Below are positions 49,855 to 57,847 of a DNA stretch of 64,000 bases, piece by piece. The notes beneath the pieces are model-generated. The model did no database searches. It worked only from the letters and a program-made list of their open reading frames with translations, and was not told the DNA's origin. The translations under genes and the position numbers were made by a program. The DNA lies in assembly GCA_017938405.1 (NCBI GenBank), contig JAGBBP010000024.1, forward strand, positions 1-64,000, in the 5' to 3' direction. Numbering within the stretch: the stretch's first letter is position 1; each line of letters opens with the position of its first letter. Origin of the DNA: Lachnospiraceae bacterium (GTDB lineage Bacteria; Bacillota; Clostridia; Lachnospirales; Lachnospiraceae).

Positions 49855-51687
49855 ATGAAAAAGAAACTTCAGGTATTACTTTCTGTGGTGCTTGCCGCTA
49901 CCTTCCTTGTAGCATGCAACAACACCGCAGAACCATCCGATACCGATATCACCCCTACCGTAGCCGTAAGCGACGAGACTGCGAAACCGGCTCCGGAGAC
50001 CCCGACTTCTACCCCGGAACCGACACCGGCACCAACATCTACTCCGGTTCCGACACCGACTTTGACGCCGGCTCCGACGGCCACTCCGCGCCCGGACATC
50101 AGTGGTGTCAGCTTAAAGGAACTTTATAAAGATTACTTTATGATCGGTACCATTTATACCCAGAGAATTGACTACGGTGCAGACAACGAATTGGTAAAGC
50201 AGCACTTTAACGTGATTACCCCGGAAAATCTCATGAAGCCGGAATACATGCAACGTCCGCAGGGCACCTTTAACTACGGTGAAGCCGACCACATGATGGA
50301 AGTTGCGGAGCGGGACGGTCTTACGGTAGTAGGACATACCCTCGCTTGGCACAGCCAGTCCGGTGATTTCCTCGGAATTAAAAATAAAGAGGGAAATCCG
50401 GTCACAAGAGACGAAGCCATCCAGCAGTTAAAAGACCATATTTACGGTGTTGCGGGTCAGTATAAGGGTCGCATCTACTCTTGGGACGTTTTAAACGAAG
50501 CCATTGCCGACGGTGCAAAATTAGGTGCCGACGGCGACTGGACCAAGTGTCTTCGTAAAACCCAGTGGACGGAATCCATCGGTCCGGAATATGTTGCCAT
50601 GGCATTTCAGTTTGCCCACGAAGCAGCTCCGGATGCACTTCTTTACTACAATGACTACGGCATGAACAGTGCGAATAAGTCCGAAATTGCCGCTGCCATG
50701 GTAGCAGACTTACGTTCTCAGGACGTACCGATTCACGGCATCGGCATGCAGGGCCACTACAGCACCAACGATTCCGTTGATACCGTACGCCGTAGTTTAG
50801 AATTATTCTCCAAAATCGAAGGCATCCGTGTCTCCGTTACGGAACTTGACGTAGGTGTATCCGGTTCCAACGGTGCTCTTTCCGAAAAAGGCGAAAAGAA
50901 ACAGGCTCTGTTCTATGCACAACTGTTTAGCCTTTATAAAGAATACGCCGACCTTATTGAGCGCGTTACCTTCTGGGGTTACCGGGACGACACCAGCTGG
51001 AGAAGTGAAAACTGTCCGCTTCTGTTTAACAAGGACCTGACGCCGAAGGAAGCCTTCTACGCTTTGCTGGATCCGGAGGCCTATGTTGCCGCTGCAAAAG
51101 CAGAAACCCCGACAACTCCGCCGCGTCAGATTACAGGTACTTACGGCACCCCGGTAATCGACGGCAAGAAAGAATCCGCCTGGATTAAAGGACCGAGCGG
51201 CCTTAAGATTAATACCCCGCTTTATGCATATCAGGGAGCAACCGCTACCGTCCGGGTTCTCTGGGATGAAAAACATATTTACGCTTTGTTTGAGGTAGAA
51301 GACCGTGACTTAAATGCCTCCTCCCCGAACGCATATGAACAAGATTCCATTGAGCTTTTCCTGGATGAACAAAACACCAAGAGAGGCTACTATACCGACC
51401 TTGCCGGTCAGTACCGTGTAAATTACGAAGGACTTCTTTCCTTCGGTGAGGTTCCGACGGAAACCGGTGTAACAGCGGCTGCTTCCTTAACCAAAACCGG
51501 CTATATCGTTGAACTTGCCATTCCGCTTAAGAGCACCGCTTCCGCAGGTATGATTTTCGGATTTGATGCGCAAGTGAACGACAGCAATAACATGGGGGTT
51601 CGTCAGAGTATTATGAAATTCTTTGACCCGACCGATAATTCTTATGCTTCCACCGCAAACTGGGGCGAGCTTGTTTTAAAGAATTAA
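49855..51687 (+). CDS. GH10 endo-1,4-beta-xylanase lipoprotein with CBM9-like domain
   Basis: 610 residues. Lipoprotein signal ends at LVAC (Cys21), then a Thr/Pro linker (TPTPEPTPAP-type, residues 25-80) tethers the enzyme to the membrane. GH10 catalytic barrel at about 85-410: HTLAWHSQSGDFLG, acid/base Glu in SWDVLNEAIADG, nucleophile Glu in VSVTELDVGVSG, and WGYRDDTSW. The C-terminal domain (about 425-610; VIDGKKESAWIKGP, VLWDEKHIYALFEVEDRDLN) is CBM9-like, binding cellulose or xylan ends. AAGGAGG precedes the start. It digests plant xylan at the cell surface, which fits a gut or plant-degrading lifestyle. Confidence 0.92.
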   Translation: MKKKLQVLLSVVLAATFLVACNNTAEPSDTDITPTVAVSDETAKPAPETPTSTPEPTPAPTSTPVPTPTLTPAPTATPRPDISGVSLKELYKDYFMIGTIYTQRIDYGADNELVKQHFNVITPENLMKPEYMQRPQGTFNYGEADHMMEVAERDGLTVVGHTLAWHSQSGDFLGIKNKEGNPVTRDEAIQQLKDHIYGVAGQYKGRIYSWDVLNEAIADGAKLGADGDWTKCLRKTQWTESIGPEYVAMAFQFAHEAAPDALLYYNDYGMNSANKSEIAAAMVADLRSQDVPIHGIGMQGHYSTNDSVDTVRRSLELFSKIEGIRVSVTELDVGVSGSNGALSEKGEKKQALFYAQLFSLYKEYADLIERVTFWGYRDDTSWRSENCPLLFNKDLTPKEAFYALLDPEAYVAAAKAETPTTPPRQITGTYGTPVIDGKKESAWIKGPSGLKINTPLYAYQGATATVRVLWDEKHIYALFEVEDRDLNASSPNAYEQDSIELFLDEQNTKRGYYTDLAGQYRVNYEGLLSFGEVPTETGVTAAASLTKTGYIVELAIPLKSTASAGMIFGFDAQVNDSNNMGVRQSIMKFFDPTDNSYASTANWGELVLKN

Positions 51688-51725
51688 TTACAATTATAAT
51701 TTCCCAAACGAAAGGAGGATTCCCT

Positions 51726-52628
51726 ATGCATCATATTTTTATTTTAAATCCCAATGCCGGTCACGGCACGCTTGCAAAAGAATTGGAGGATACGCTTTCC
51801 GGGACCTCCTTTTGTTGGGAACTTTACACGACAAAATCCGCCGGGGACGCCGGACGTTTTATCCGGGAATGGTGTGACTCCCACACGGAGCCGGTTCGTT
51901 TTTACGCCTGTGGCGGCGACGGAACCATCCACGAGGTAGCCAATGCCATCTACGGTTATCCGCAGGCTTCCATGTCCTGTTATCCCATCGGTAGCGGAAA
52001 CGACTACGTGAAATATTACGGCGGAAAGTCCCGTTTCCTTGACCCGGAAGCACTCTGTGCCGCTCCGGAAGAATCCATTGACCTGATTCGTGTGGGCGAC
52101 CGTTACGCCATCAATGCCTGCCACTTCGGTCTGGACTCCTGCGTGGCTTCCATGATGGATAAGCTTCGCCACAAAAAAATCCTGGGTGGCAAGCGTGCCT
52201 ACCCGATTAGCGTTTTATATGCATTTTTTAAGGGAATGCGCCACAAAGCAAAAATCTATGCAGACGGAGAATTACTTTGTGACAAAGAATTTTTGCTCTG
52301 CACCGCTGCCAACGGAACTCATGTAGGCGGTTCCTACCGCTGCGCGCCCCGCTCCAGTAATCAGGACGGCTATATGGAGCTTTGTTTGGTCCGTCGGATT
52401 TCCCGCCTGCGCTTTTTATCGGTGATTAATAAATATAAAGCGGGTACCCATCTGGACGATCCATCCTTGGAAAAGTACATTGTGTACCGCCGTTGTAAAT
52501 CCATGCAGGTCATTGCACCGGAGGGATTTATCATATCCTTGGACGGAGAAGTGCATCAACTGTCCGAGTTTACGGCGGAAATTGTACCGGGCGCCATCCG
52601 TTTCGGGGTACCGGAAAATAAAAATTAG
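51726..52628 (+). CDS. DagK/YegS-type lipid kinase
   Basis: 300 residues. NPNAGHG at the N-terminus and GGDGTIHEVANAI (nucleotide site), with PIGSGNDYVKYYGG, mark the diacylglycerol/lipid kinase family. Homologues phosphorylate diacylglycerol released during LTA synthesis, returning it to phospholipid synthesis, which fits the LTA-synthase family gene 2 kb upstream. AAAGGAGG precedes the ATG, 38 bp after the xylanase stop with no terminator between, so it may be partly co-transcribed. Confidence 0.88.
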   Translation: MHHIFILNPNAGHGTLAKELEDTLSGTSFCWELYTTKSAGDAGRFIREWCDSHTEPVRFYACGGDGTIHEVANAIYGYPQASMSCYPIGSGNDYVKYYGGKSRFLDPEALCAAPEESIDLIRVGDRYAINACHFGLDSCVASMMDKLRHKKILGGKRAYPISVLYAFFKGMRHKAKIYADGELLCDKEFLLCTAANGTHVGGSYRCAPRSSNQDGYMELCLVRRISRLRFLSVINKYKAGTHLDDPSLEKYIVYRRCKSMQVIAPEGFIISLDGEVHQLSEFTAEIVPGAIRFGVPENKN

Positions 52629-52673
52629 GAACTTTTTCTTTACAAACCGCATAGAGTGTTGTATGCTTAATGA

Positions 52674-52704
52674 TGCGGGCGAAGTGAACGCTCACTTTGC
52701 CCGC
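52674..52704 (+). terminator. Hairpin after the lipid kinase gene
   Basis: GCGGGCGAAGTGA pairs with TCACTTTGCCCGC around ACGC, then a GTTGTTTTG stretch with a weak U tract. Confidence 0.6.
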
Positions 52705-52750
52705 GTTGTTTTGCATTTGTGTAGGCCGGTGCTTCGCACCACGCACGCAC

Positions 52751-52877
52751 TTCGCTTTTGGGACAGGTGAGGTCACATGACTGATTCCTGACCGGTGGTA
52801 TAGTCCACGAACTCCGAAAGGGAGCCGAACCGGTGAGACCTAGGTCAATTCCGGTACCGACGGTATAGTCCGGATGG
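52751..52877 (+). promoter_or_regulatory. FMN riboswitch (RFN element)
   Basis: Conserved RFN blocks are visible in order: GGGACAGGTG, GATTCCTGACCGGTGGTA, TAGTCC, GAACCGGTGAGA, CAATTCCGGTACCGACGGTA and TAGTCCGGATGG. The P1 3' strand (GGGAAAAAG) runs into the ribosome binding site AAAGGAGG of the next gene and can pair with CTTTT at the 5' side, so FMN probably shuts off translation. No terminator stem with a U tract follows. Confidence 0.92.
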
Positions 52878-52896
52878 GAAAAAGGAGGATATAACT

Positions 52897-53526
52897 ATGA
52901 AAAAAACCAAAAGTAGTAACCCGCAGTCTATCTCAACCACAGCCAAATTGACCATCACGGCAATGTTTGGTGCCCTGGCAGCAATTCTCATGCTGTTTGA
53001 ACTCCCCATCTTTTTTACACTGCCTTTTATTAAACTGGATTTTTCCGATATTCCGGTTATTTTAGGCGCGTATATGTTGGGACCGCTTTGGGGATGTATT
53101 ATCGGCGGTATTAAAATCGCGCTGAACTTCGTTTTAAACGGCACCGTAACCGCTGGTATCGGTGAACTGGCAAACCTGATGTTTACCCTCGCTTATGTGC
53201 TTCCGGCCAGCCTCATTTACCGTGTAAAGCGTACCAAGGGTGGCGCGGTTTTAAGTCTTTTCGTTGCCTCCGTGTTTGCTTCCGTGGCTGCTGTTATTTT
53301 AGACTGGTTCGTAGTATTCCCGGTGTACATGAAAGCCTATCACCTGGATATGGAGGCAATTCTCGGCATGGCAACCGGCGCCAATTCTCTTGTTAAGAAT
53401 GAGGGAACCCTTATGTGGCTTTCCGTATTCCCGGCGAATCTGTTAAAATACGCCTGCGCTTCCGTGATTACCTTCTTCGTGTATCAACCGTTGCGGAAGC
53501 TGATTAATTCGGTAACGCATAAATAG
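52897..53526 (+). CDS. ribU: Riboflavin ECF transporter S component RibU
   Basis: 209 residues with five or six transmembrane segments and the RibU sequence pattern: LTITAMFGALAAILMLFELPIF, LDFSDIPVILGAYMLGPLWGCI (substrate loop), LNFVLNGTVTAGIGELANLM and PVYMKAYHLDMEAILGM. It captures riboflavin or FMN and works with the shared ECF module (EcfT, EcfA), which is not in the window. The FMN riboswitch directly upstream supports the assignment. Confidence 0.93.
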   Translation: MKKTKSSNPQSISTTAKLTITAMFGALAAILMLFELPIFFTLPFIKLDFSDIPVILGAYMLGPLWGCIIGGIKIALNFVLNGTVTAGIGELANLMFTLAYVLPASLIYRVKRTKGGAVLSLFVASVFASVAAVILDWFVVFPVYMKAYHLDMEAILGMATGANSLVKNEGTLMWLSVFPANLLKYACASVITFFVYQPLRKLINSVTHK

Positions 53527-53546
53527 TACACAGAAATAACCAAAAC

Positions 53547-53592
53547 AAAAGCGAAACAGGCCGTCTTTTTTCAAAGATTCTGTTTCGCTTTT
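53547..53592. terminator. Bidirectional terminator between ribU and tetR
   Basis: AAAAGCGAAACAG and CTGTTTCGCTTTT form a 13-bp stem with T-rich runs on both strands, between convergent genes. Confidence 0.85.
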
Positions 53593-53639
53593 TATTTCAC
53601 TTTCCACCCTTTTACATAGTTCTGGTTTCCAACAATATC

Positions 53640-54218
53640 TTAGAAAGCTACGTTAGCTTTTTTCATACTTTCAATGGCGGTCCCCACAATCATCGTCAAA
53701 TACCGTATTGTCTTCTCCTTATCCCTTTTATCCTTTTCCTGCGCCCAATCAATTAACATCCCGGCCAATGCCTCCGTATAAAACTTTGCCACGAACAACT
53801 TCAAATCCGCTTCCAATGTCAAATTTAAACGTGCTTCCTCCGCATCAATCACAGTCGATGTCACCCCGATAAAATCCGCATAGAAAAACCGTTTCATTTC
53901 TTCCCTACCCATAGAATGATACGCACAACTGATAATATAGTCATTCTCTTCCACATAGTTCATCACAAACCGAATAGCTTCCTCATAATCCACCAATAAA
54001 TCAAAATGCTTCACAACATCAATCGCCTCTTCTTCAAGCATCCACTTCAACAACTCGTAAATATCCCCGAAGTGGTAATAGAACGTCTTTCGGTTTACAC
54101 CACAATCCTCAATAATTTCACTGACAGTTATCTTTGCAAAAGCTTTTTTCTGCATGGATCTTTTTAACGAATCCGCTAACATTCGTTTTGTCTGAAAAGA
54201 TGTCACCTCATGTTTCAT
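53640..54218 (-). CDS. TetR/AcrR family transcriptional regulator
   Basis: 192 residues. The N-terminal helix-turn-helix is typical (KRSMQKKAFAKITVSEIIEDCGVNRKTFYYHFGDIYELL, span only), with the YYHFG signature near residue 47. The C-terminal ligand-binding region resembles the DhaS-type TetR_C_8 group (VNYVEENDYIISCAYHSMGREEMKRFF). A matching operator-like region of CGGACAT and ATGTCCG lies in the divergent intergenic stretch, so it probably represses itself and the small gene at 54408. Confidence 0.88.
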   Translation of the reverse strand: MKHEVTSFQTKRMLADSLKRSMQKKAFAKITVSEIIEDCGVNRKTFYYHFGDIYELLKWMLEEEAIDVVKHFDLLVDYEEAIRFVMNYVEENDYIISCAYHSMGREEMKRFFYADFIGVTSTVIDAEEARLNLTLEADLKLFVAKFYTEALAGMLIDWAQEKDKRDKEKTIRYLTMIVGTAIESMKKANVAF

Positions 54219-54273
54219 TGTCTTCTCACTTCCTTTCTAACTACATCATACGCGCTTTTCTTCCGATCTTCAA

Positions 54274-54309
54274 CGGACATTTCCCGGACATTTGTGGGGT
54301 ATATGTCCG
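54274..54309. promoter_or_regulatory. Probable TetR operator
   Basis: CGGACATTT occurs at 54274-54282 and 54285-54293, and the inverse ATGTCCG at 54303-54309; the second and third copies form a 7-bp inverted repeat with an 11-bp spacer. It sits between the divergent tetR and 54408 genes. Confidence 0.55.
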
Positions 54310-54407
54310 ATTTTTACACAGTCGTTTCATCTTGACCGTACTTATATCCTTTTATCCATGTTATATTCACAGCATAAACAAAACATCTCATCGAAGGAGG
54401 TTCCCGA

Positions 54408-54656
54408 ATGATTACACAAAATTTACTACATGACACGTCCATCCCAAAAGCCCGCAAAGAAAAAGCAAAGAGAACTTTCAGGAAATTAACCCGACTTTTC
54501 TCTTTGCTCGAACAAACAGTATTCTTTAATCCTACCACGAATCAGGACGGACTACGCCTGGCTATAACCGGCGATGGTTCTTTCCGCGAATCCATGCGCG
54601 CTCTTCGCAGACAAGAAGAATGTAACCGCCTCATAAAGGAACAGCTCACACAATAA
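54408..54656 (+). CDS. Small basic protein next to tetR
   Basis: 82 residues, Arg/Lys-rich (ARKEKAKRTFRKLTRLFSLL, then MRALRRQEECNRLIKEQL). An AAGGAGG site seven bases before the ATG supports translation. No motif recognised and no membrane segment. It is divergent from tetR and shares its operator-like region, so it may be the regulator's target. Its stop abuts the rsmA stop. Confidence 0.6.
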   Translation: MITQNLLHDTSIPKARKEKAKRTFRKLTRLFSLLEQTVFFNPTTNQDGLRLAITGDGSFRESMRALRRQEECNRLIKEQLTQ

Positions 54657-55526
54657 TTACTTCAGCCCTGCAAACACATTCGCCAGCTTCGCAAACTCTG
54701 CTAAGGTCAGCGCCTCTCCACGTATGGTCGGGGAATAACCGCAGGTCTCCAGTGCCTTTGTTACCTCTTCCTTTGTAAAGGAAAGCTCCGGCGAATTGAT
54801 AAGACCGTTTACCAAGGTCTTTCTGCGCTGGGCAAAGGAGGCACGAATCAACTTGAACAAAAGCTTCTCGTCCGCCACCTCTACCGGTGACTTCTCATGC
54901 AGCGTCAGACGAATCACCGCAGAGCCCACATTCGGCCGCGGCATAAAGCAGTTGGGCGGTACGTTGGCCGCGATATACGGCTCCGCATAATACTGCACCG
55001 CTAAGGACAGGGCACCGTAATCCTTGCTGCCCGGTCCCGCCTGCATGCGGTCCGCCACTTCTTTTTGCACCATAACGGTAATGGACACAAGCGGCACTCC
55101 TGCTTCGAAAAGCCCCATAATAATCGGCGTTGTAATGTAATAGGGCAGATTTGCCACCACCTTAATGGGGCGGCCACCGTTCTCTTCCTCCGCCAGCTTC
55201 TTTAAGTCTAACTTCAACACGTCGGAATTGATGACCTTTACGTTATCATATTCCGCCAAGGTATCCTCTGTCAAAATCGGAATCAGGTTCTTGTCGATTT
55301 CCACCGCAATGACTTTCCCCGCATTCTCGCAAAGGTACTGGGTCATTGTACCGATGCCCGGACCGATTTCCAACACACAGTCATCCTTTGTAATGTCTGC
55401 CGCACGGATAATCTTTTCCAGCACATGGGTATCGATTAAAAAGTTCTGTCCGAACTTCTTTTGAAAATTGAACCCGTATTTATTTAAAATCGCTATGGTT
55501 TCTTTTGGATTTCCTAAGGTTGCCAT
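54657..55526 (-). CDS. rsmA: 16S rRNA dimethyladenosine transferase RsmA (KsgA)
   Basis: 289 residues. Dimethylates the two adjacent adenosines near the 3' end of 16S rRNA. Evidence: FQKKFGQNFLIDTHVL, SAM-binding VLEIGPGIGTMTQYLCE, VIAVEIDKNLIP, and the N6-adenine motif VANLPYYITTPIIM. It is the last gene of a ydcF-tatD-rsmA run (gap 17 bp after tatD). Confidence 0.95.
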   Translation of the reverse strand: MATLGNPKETIAILNKYGFNFQKKFGQNFLIDTHVLEKIIRAADITKDDCVLEIGPGIGTMTQYLCENAGKVIAVEIDKNLIPILTEDTLAEYDNVKVINSDVLKLDLKKLAEEENGGRPIKVVANLPYYITTPIIMGLFEAGVPLVSITVMVQKEVADRMQAGPGSKDYGALSLAVQYYAEPYIAANVPPNCFMPRPNVGSAVIRLTLHEKSPVEVADEKLLFKLIRASFAQRRKTLVNGLINSPELSFTKEEVTKALETCGYSPTIRGEALTLAEFAKLANVFAGLK

Positions 55527-55543
55527 ACGTATCCTTTCTCTGA

Positions 55544-56317
55544 TTAAAGTCTGTACAACTGTTTTGCATTTTGTTCCGTCAAAGCCTCTATTTCCTCTGC
55601 CGTCATTCCCCGCAGAGCCGCAATTTCCTCAATCACAAGCGTAAGCAGCGTGGAATCGTTCCGTTTCCCCCTGTGCGGTACCGGTGCCAGATACGGGCAA
55701 TCCGTTTCAATCACCAGCTTATCCAGGGGCATGGTTTCCACCACTTCCTTTAACTTCTTTCCGTTTTTAAACGTCACTACGCCACCCACGCCGATATAAA
55801 ATCCCATATCGGTATACTCCTTCGCAATTTCCGCCGAACCGGAAAAGCAGTGAATGACGCCTCGCAATTTCCCGCCGGATTTTTTGTATGCTTCCCGCAT
55901 AATCTCCAGGGTTTCCTGTGTGGCCTCTCTGGAATGAATGACCACCGGCAAGTCCTTTGCAATGGCCAAATCAAGCTGACGCAAAAACCACTCTCTTTGT
56001 ACCTCGTGAGGTGCCGTATCCCAGTAGTAGTCCAAGCCGATTTCCCCGATGGCAACGATTTTTTCTTCCTCCGCCAGTCGGGAGATCTCTTCAAACATCT
56101 CCTCTGTCAACTCTCCCGCATGGTCCGGATGAATCCCTGCCGCACCGTATACGAAAGGGTATTTCTCCGTCAGCTCCAAAATCCTCTTTAACGAAGCCGG
56201 GCTGGCGCATATATTTACTACCGTGCCCACTCCTTTTTCGTGCAAAGAAGAAAGCACCGCATCTCTGTCTTCATCAAACGCCTCATCATCATAATGGGCA
56301 TGGGTATCAAAAATCAT
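55544..56317 (-). CDS. TatD family metal-dependent hydrolase
   Basis: 257 residues. TIM-barrel metallohydrolase of the TatD family, a 3'-5' exonuclease/DNase in characterised members. Metal ligands: FDTHAHYDDEAFD (HxH), GEIGLDYYWD (Glu), VIHSREA, GVIHCFSGSAEIA and VIETDCPYLAP (Asp). AAGTTATG precedes it, 11 bp after ydcF. tatD-rsmA adjacency is common in Firmicutes. Confidence 0.93.
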   Translation of the reverse strand: MIFDTHAHYDDEAFDEDRDAVLSSLHEKGVGTVVNICASPASLKRILELTEKYPFVYGAAGIHPDHAGELTEEMFEEISRLAEEEKIVAIGEIGLDYYWDTAPHEVQREWFLRQLDLAIAKDLPVVIHSREATQETLEIMREAYKKSGGKLRGVIHCFSGSAEIAKEYTDMGFYIGVGGVVTFKNGKKLKEVVETMPLDKLVIETDCPYLAPVPHRGKRNDSTLLTLVIEEIAALRGMTAEEIEALTEQNAKQLYRL

Positions 56318-56328
56318 AACTTACTCCT

Positions 56329-57312
56329 CTAAAAATTTCCGCTGATAACCTCTTTTGTAATCGCAAAAAATTCCCGTACATAATACTGTATGGTAACCGC
56401 AAAAAAGTCCGTGGCACCAAGGCCCTCCACATCGGTATAGCCCAGATTTTCCGCCAGGCGGGTTGCCCGAAACACATGGAAATCATTGGTGACAAGCACT
56501 ACCTTTTTGGATACAAAGCGAACCGGTCCGGTTGACTGTGCCAAAGTACCCTCCACTGTTTCATTTGTGGCAGCAACCTCTTCCCTTGTACTCCCTTGCT
56601 TTTCATACTTCTGTATCACCTTCGCGGAAAACCGTAAATTTTCTTCCGTACTGGTGGAAGCATCCTCCAACAAAATCCTTTCTTCGGAGATTCCCAAACG
56701 TACCAGTCCCCGTCTTATTGCCTCTGCCTCGCTGATGCTTTCCCCGGTTCCCTGTCCGCCGGAGGCCACTGCCACCGCCTTTGGATTTTCCTTTAAGTAT
56801 TCCGCTGCCGCCTTAATTCTGGCATTTAACACAAGGGTCGGATACTCTCCTCTTACCTGTGCTCCCAGCACAATCACATAATCCGCTCCCGGTGTGGCGG
56901 TCTTTCTTCCTTCGGAAAATACAATCGCTTCCACAATCCCGAACACAGCAAGACAAATCCAAAACAGGATACTAAGGACTACCGCCGGTGTTTTTAACCG
57001 GGGCATCCGGTTTATCAGTACCAAAAACAGCAAAACCGTAGCTGCAAGTGCAAGCCCACAGGTCAGCGGCCAAAACCACAAAAAAGAAGTTGCCTTACCG
57101 GAAGCATATACCACCACCGTGGAATAAAGAAAGGCAAACACGGCATACAACAGCAGCACCGCCAGGGTAATCCACAAAAACACCTGCATTCCCTTACTCC
57201 TTTCCAGTCGTTTCACACGCTCTCCCACCGACAACCTCTCCTCCGTTAAACAACGCGGAAGCCTCGTACTCTCTGACTTCCCCCGTCCCAAAACTCTATT
57301 ATGTATCTTCAT
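56329..57312 (-). CDS. YdcF family (DUF218) membrane protein
   Basis: 327 residues. A basic N-terminus (residues 1-40) is followed by three hydrophobic segments at about 43-63, 76-95 and 102-128. The C-terminal DUF218 domain contains YVIVLGAQVRGEYPTLVLNARI, VASGGQGTGESISEAEAIRRGL, EERILLEDASTSTEENLRFSA and LVTNDFHVFRATRLAENLGY. The family binds or handles nucleotides in the envelope, and its members' functions vary (SanA/YdcF). AGGAGG precedes the ATG. The 57313-57550 interval upstream shows no gene. Confidence 0.85.
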   Translation of the reverse strand: MKIHNRVLGRGKSESTRLPRCLTEERLSVGERVKRLERSKGMQVFLWITLAVLLLYAVFAFLYSTVVVYASGKATSFLWFWPLTCGLALAATVLLFLVLINRMPRLKTPAVVLSILFWICLAVFGIVEAIVFSEGRKTATPGADYVIVLGAQVRGEYPTLVLNARIKAAAEYLKENPKAVAVASGGQGTGESISEAEAIRRGLVRLGISEERILLEDASTSTEENLRFSAKVIQKYEKQGSTREEVAATNETVEGTLAQSTGPVRFVSKKVVLVTNDFHVFRATRLAENLGYTDVEGLGATDFFAVTIQYYVREFFAITKEVISGNF

Positions 57313-57550
57313 ATGTTAACCCTCCTGTGAAAACCGATATCATACAACGCATTTCATGCTGATACCACTCTAACACAGAAACATTAACCTATTCTTACCT
57401 ACTTCTTAAAGCTTCTTAAACATTCTCTTTCAATTCGCGAAAGAAATATACCGACACATTGAAAAACTCCGCATGTCAAAACTTTTCCTTCGTTCTTCTC
57501 CTACATATAAACCACAGAAATCTGTGTAAAAATAAACTTTTTCAAAAACA

Positions 57551-57837
57551 GCCTCTCCCCTCCTACTTACTGTCGAAAACCTTCCGTCAAATGAATGGGT
57601 TTTCGAACTTTGTGCAGGGTATTAGGCAGTTCTTATTACTCCGAACGCACACTGCTATGTCCGAACAGGACGTTCGGACAAGTGACGCATGCGCCATGGA
57701 CGGCGCATAAGGAACGGTAGCAAGCCTATTACTACATATCTTTCCCGGAGGAATTAGAACTCCTTATACCCGGAAGACGAGAGAAAACCCATTCATTTGA
57801 CGAAAGGTTTGACCCGTACATCCGGAAGGGGAGAGGC
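57551..57837. repeat. 287-bp structured palindromic element, copy 3
   Basis: Outer arms GCCTCTCCCC (57551-57560) with GGGGAGAGGC (to 57837). Inner arms 57577-57603 and 57784-57810 pair over 27 bp with one mismatch. The core has TTCTTATTACTCCG (57630-57643) matched by CGGAGGAATTAGAA, a GTCCGAAC-AGGAC-GTTCGGAC hairpin, and a GCGCC/GGCGC hairpin. It shares core and order with the other copies, while its arms are unrelated to them. It lies just after metG. On the minus strand the closing arm leads into TGTTTTTG, so it could also terminate metG transcripts. No coding frame. Confidence 0.85.
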
Positions 57838-57847
57838 GTTTAAAATC

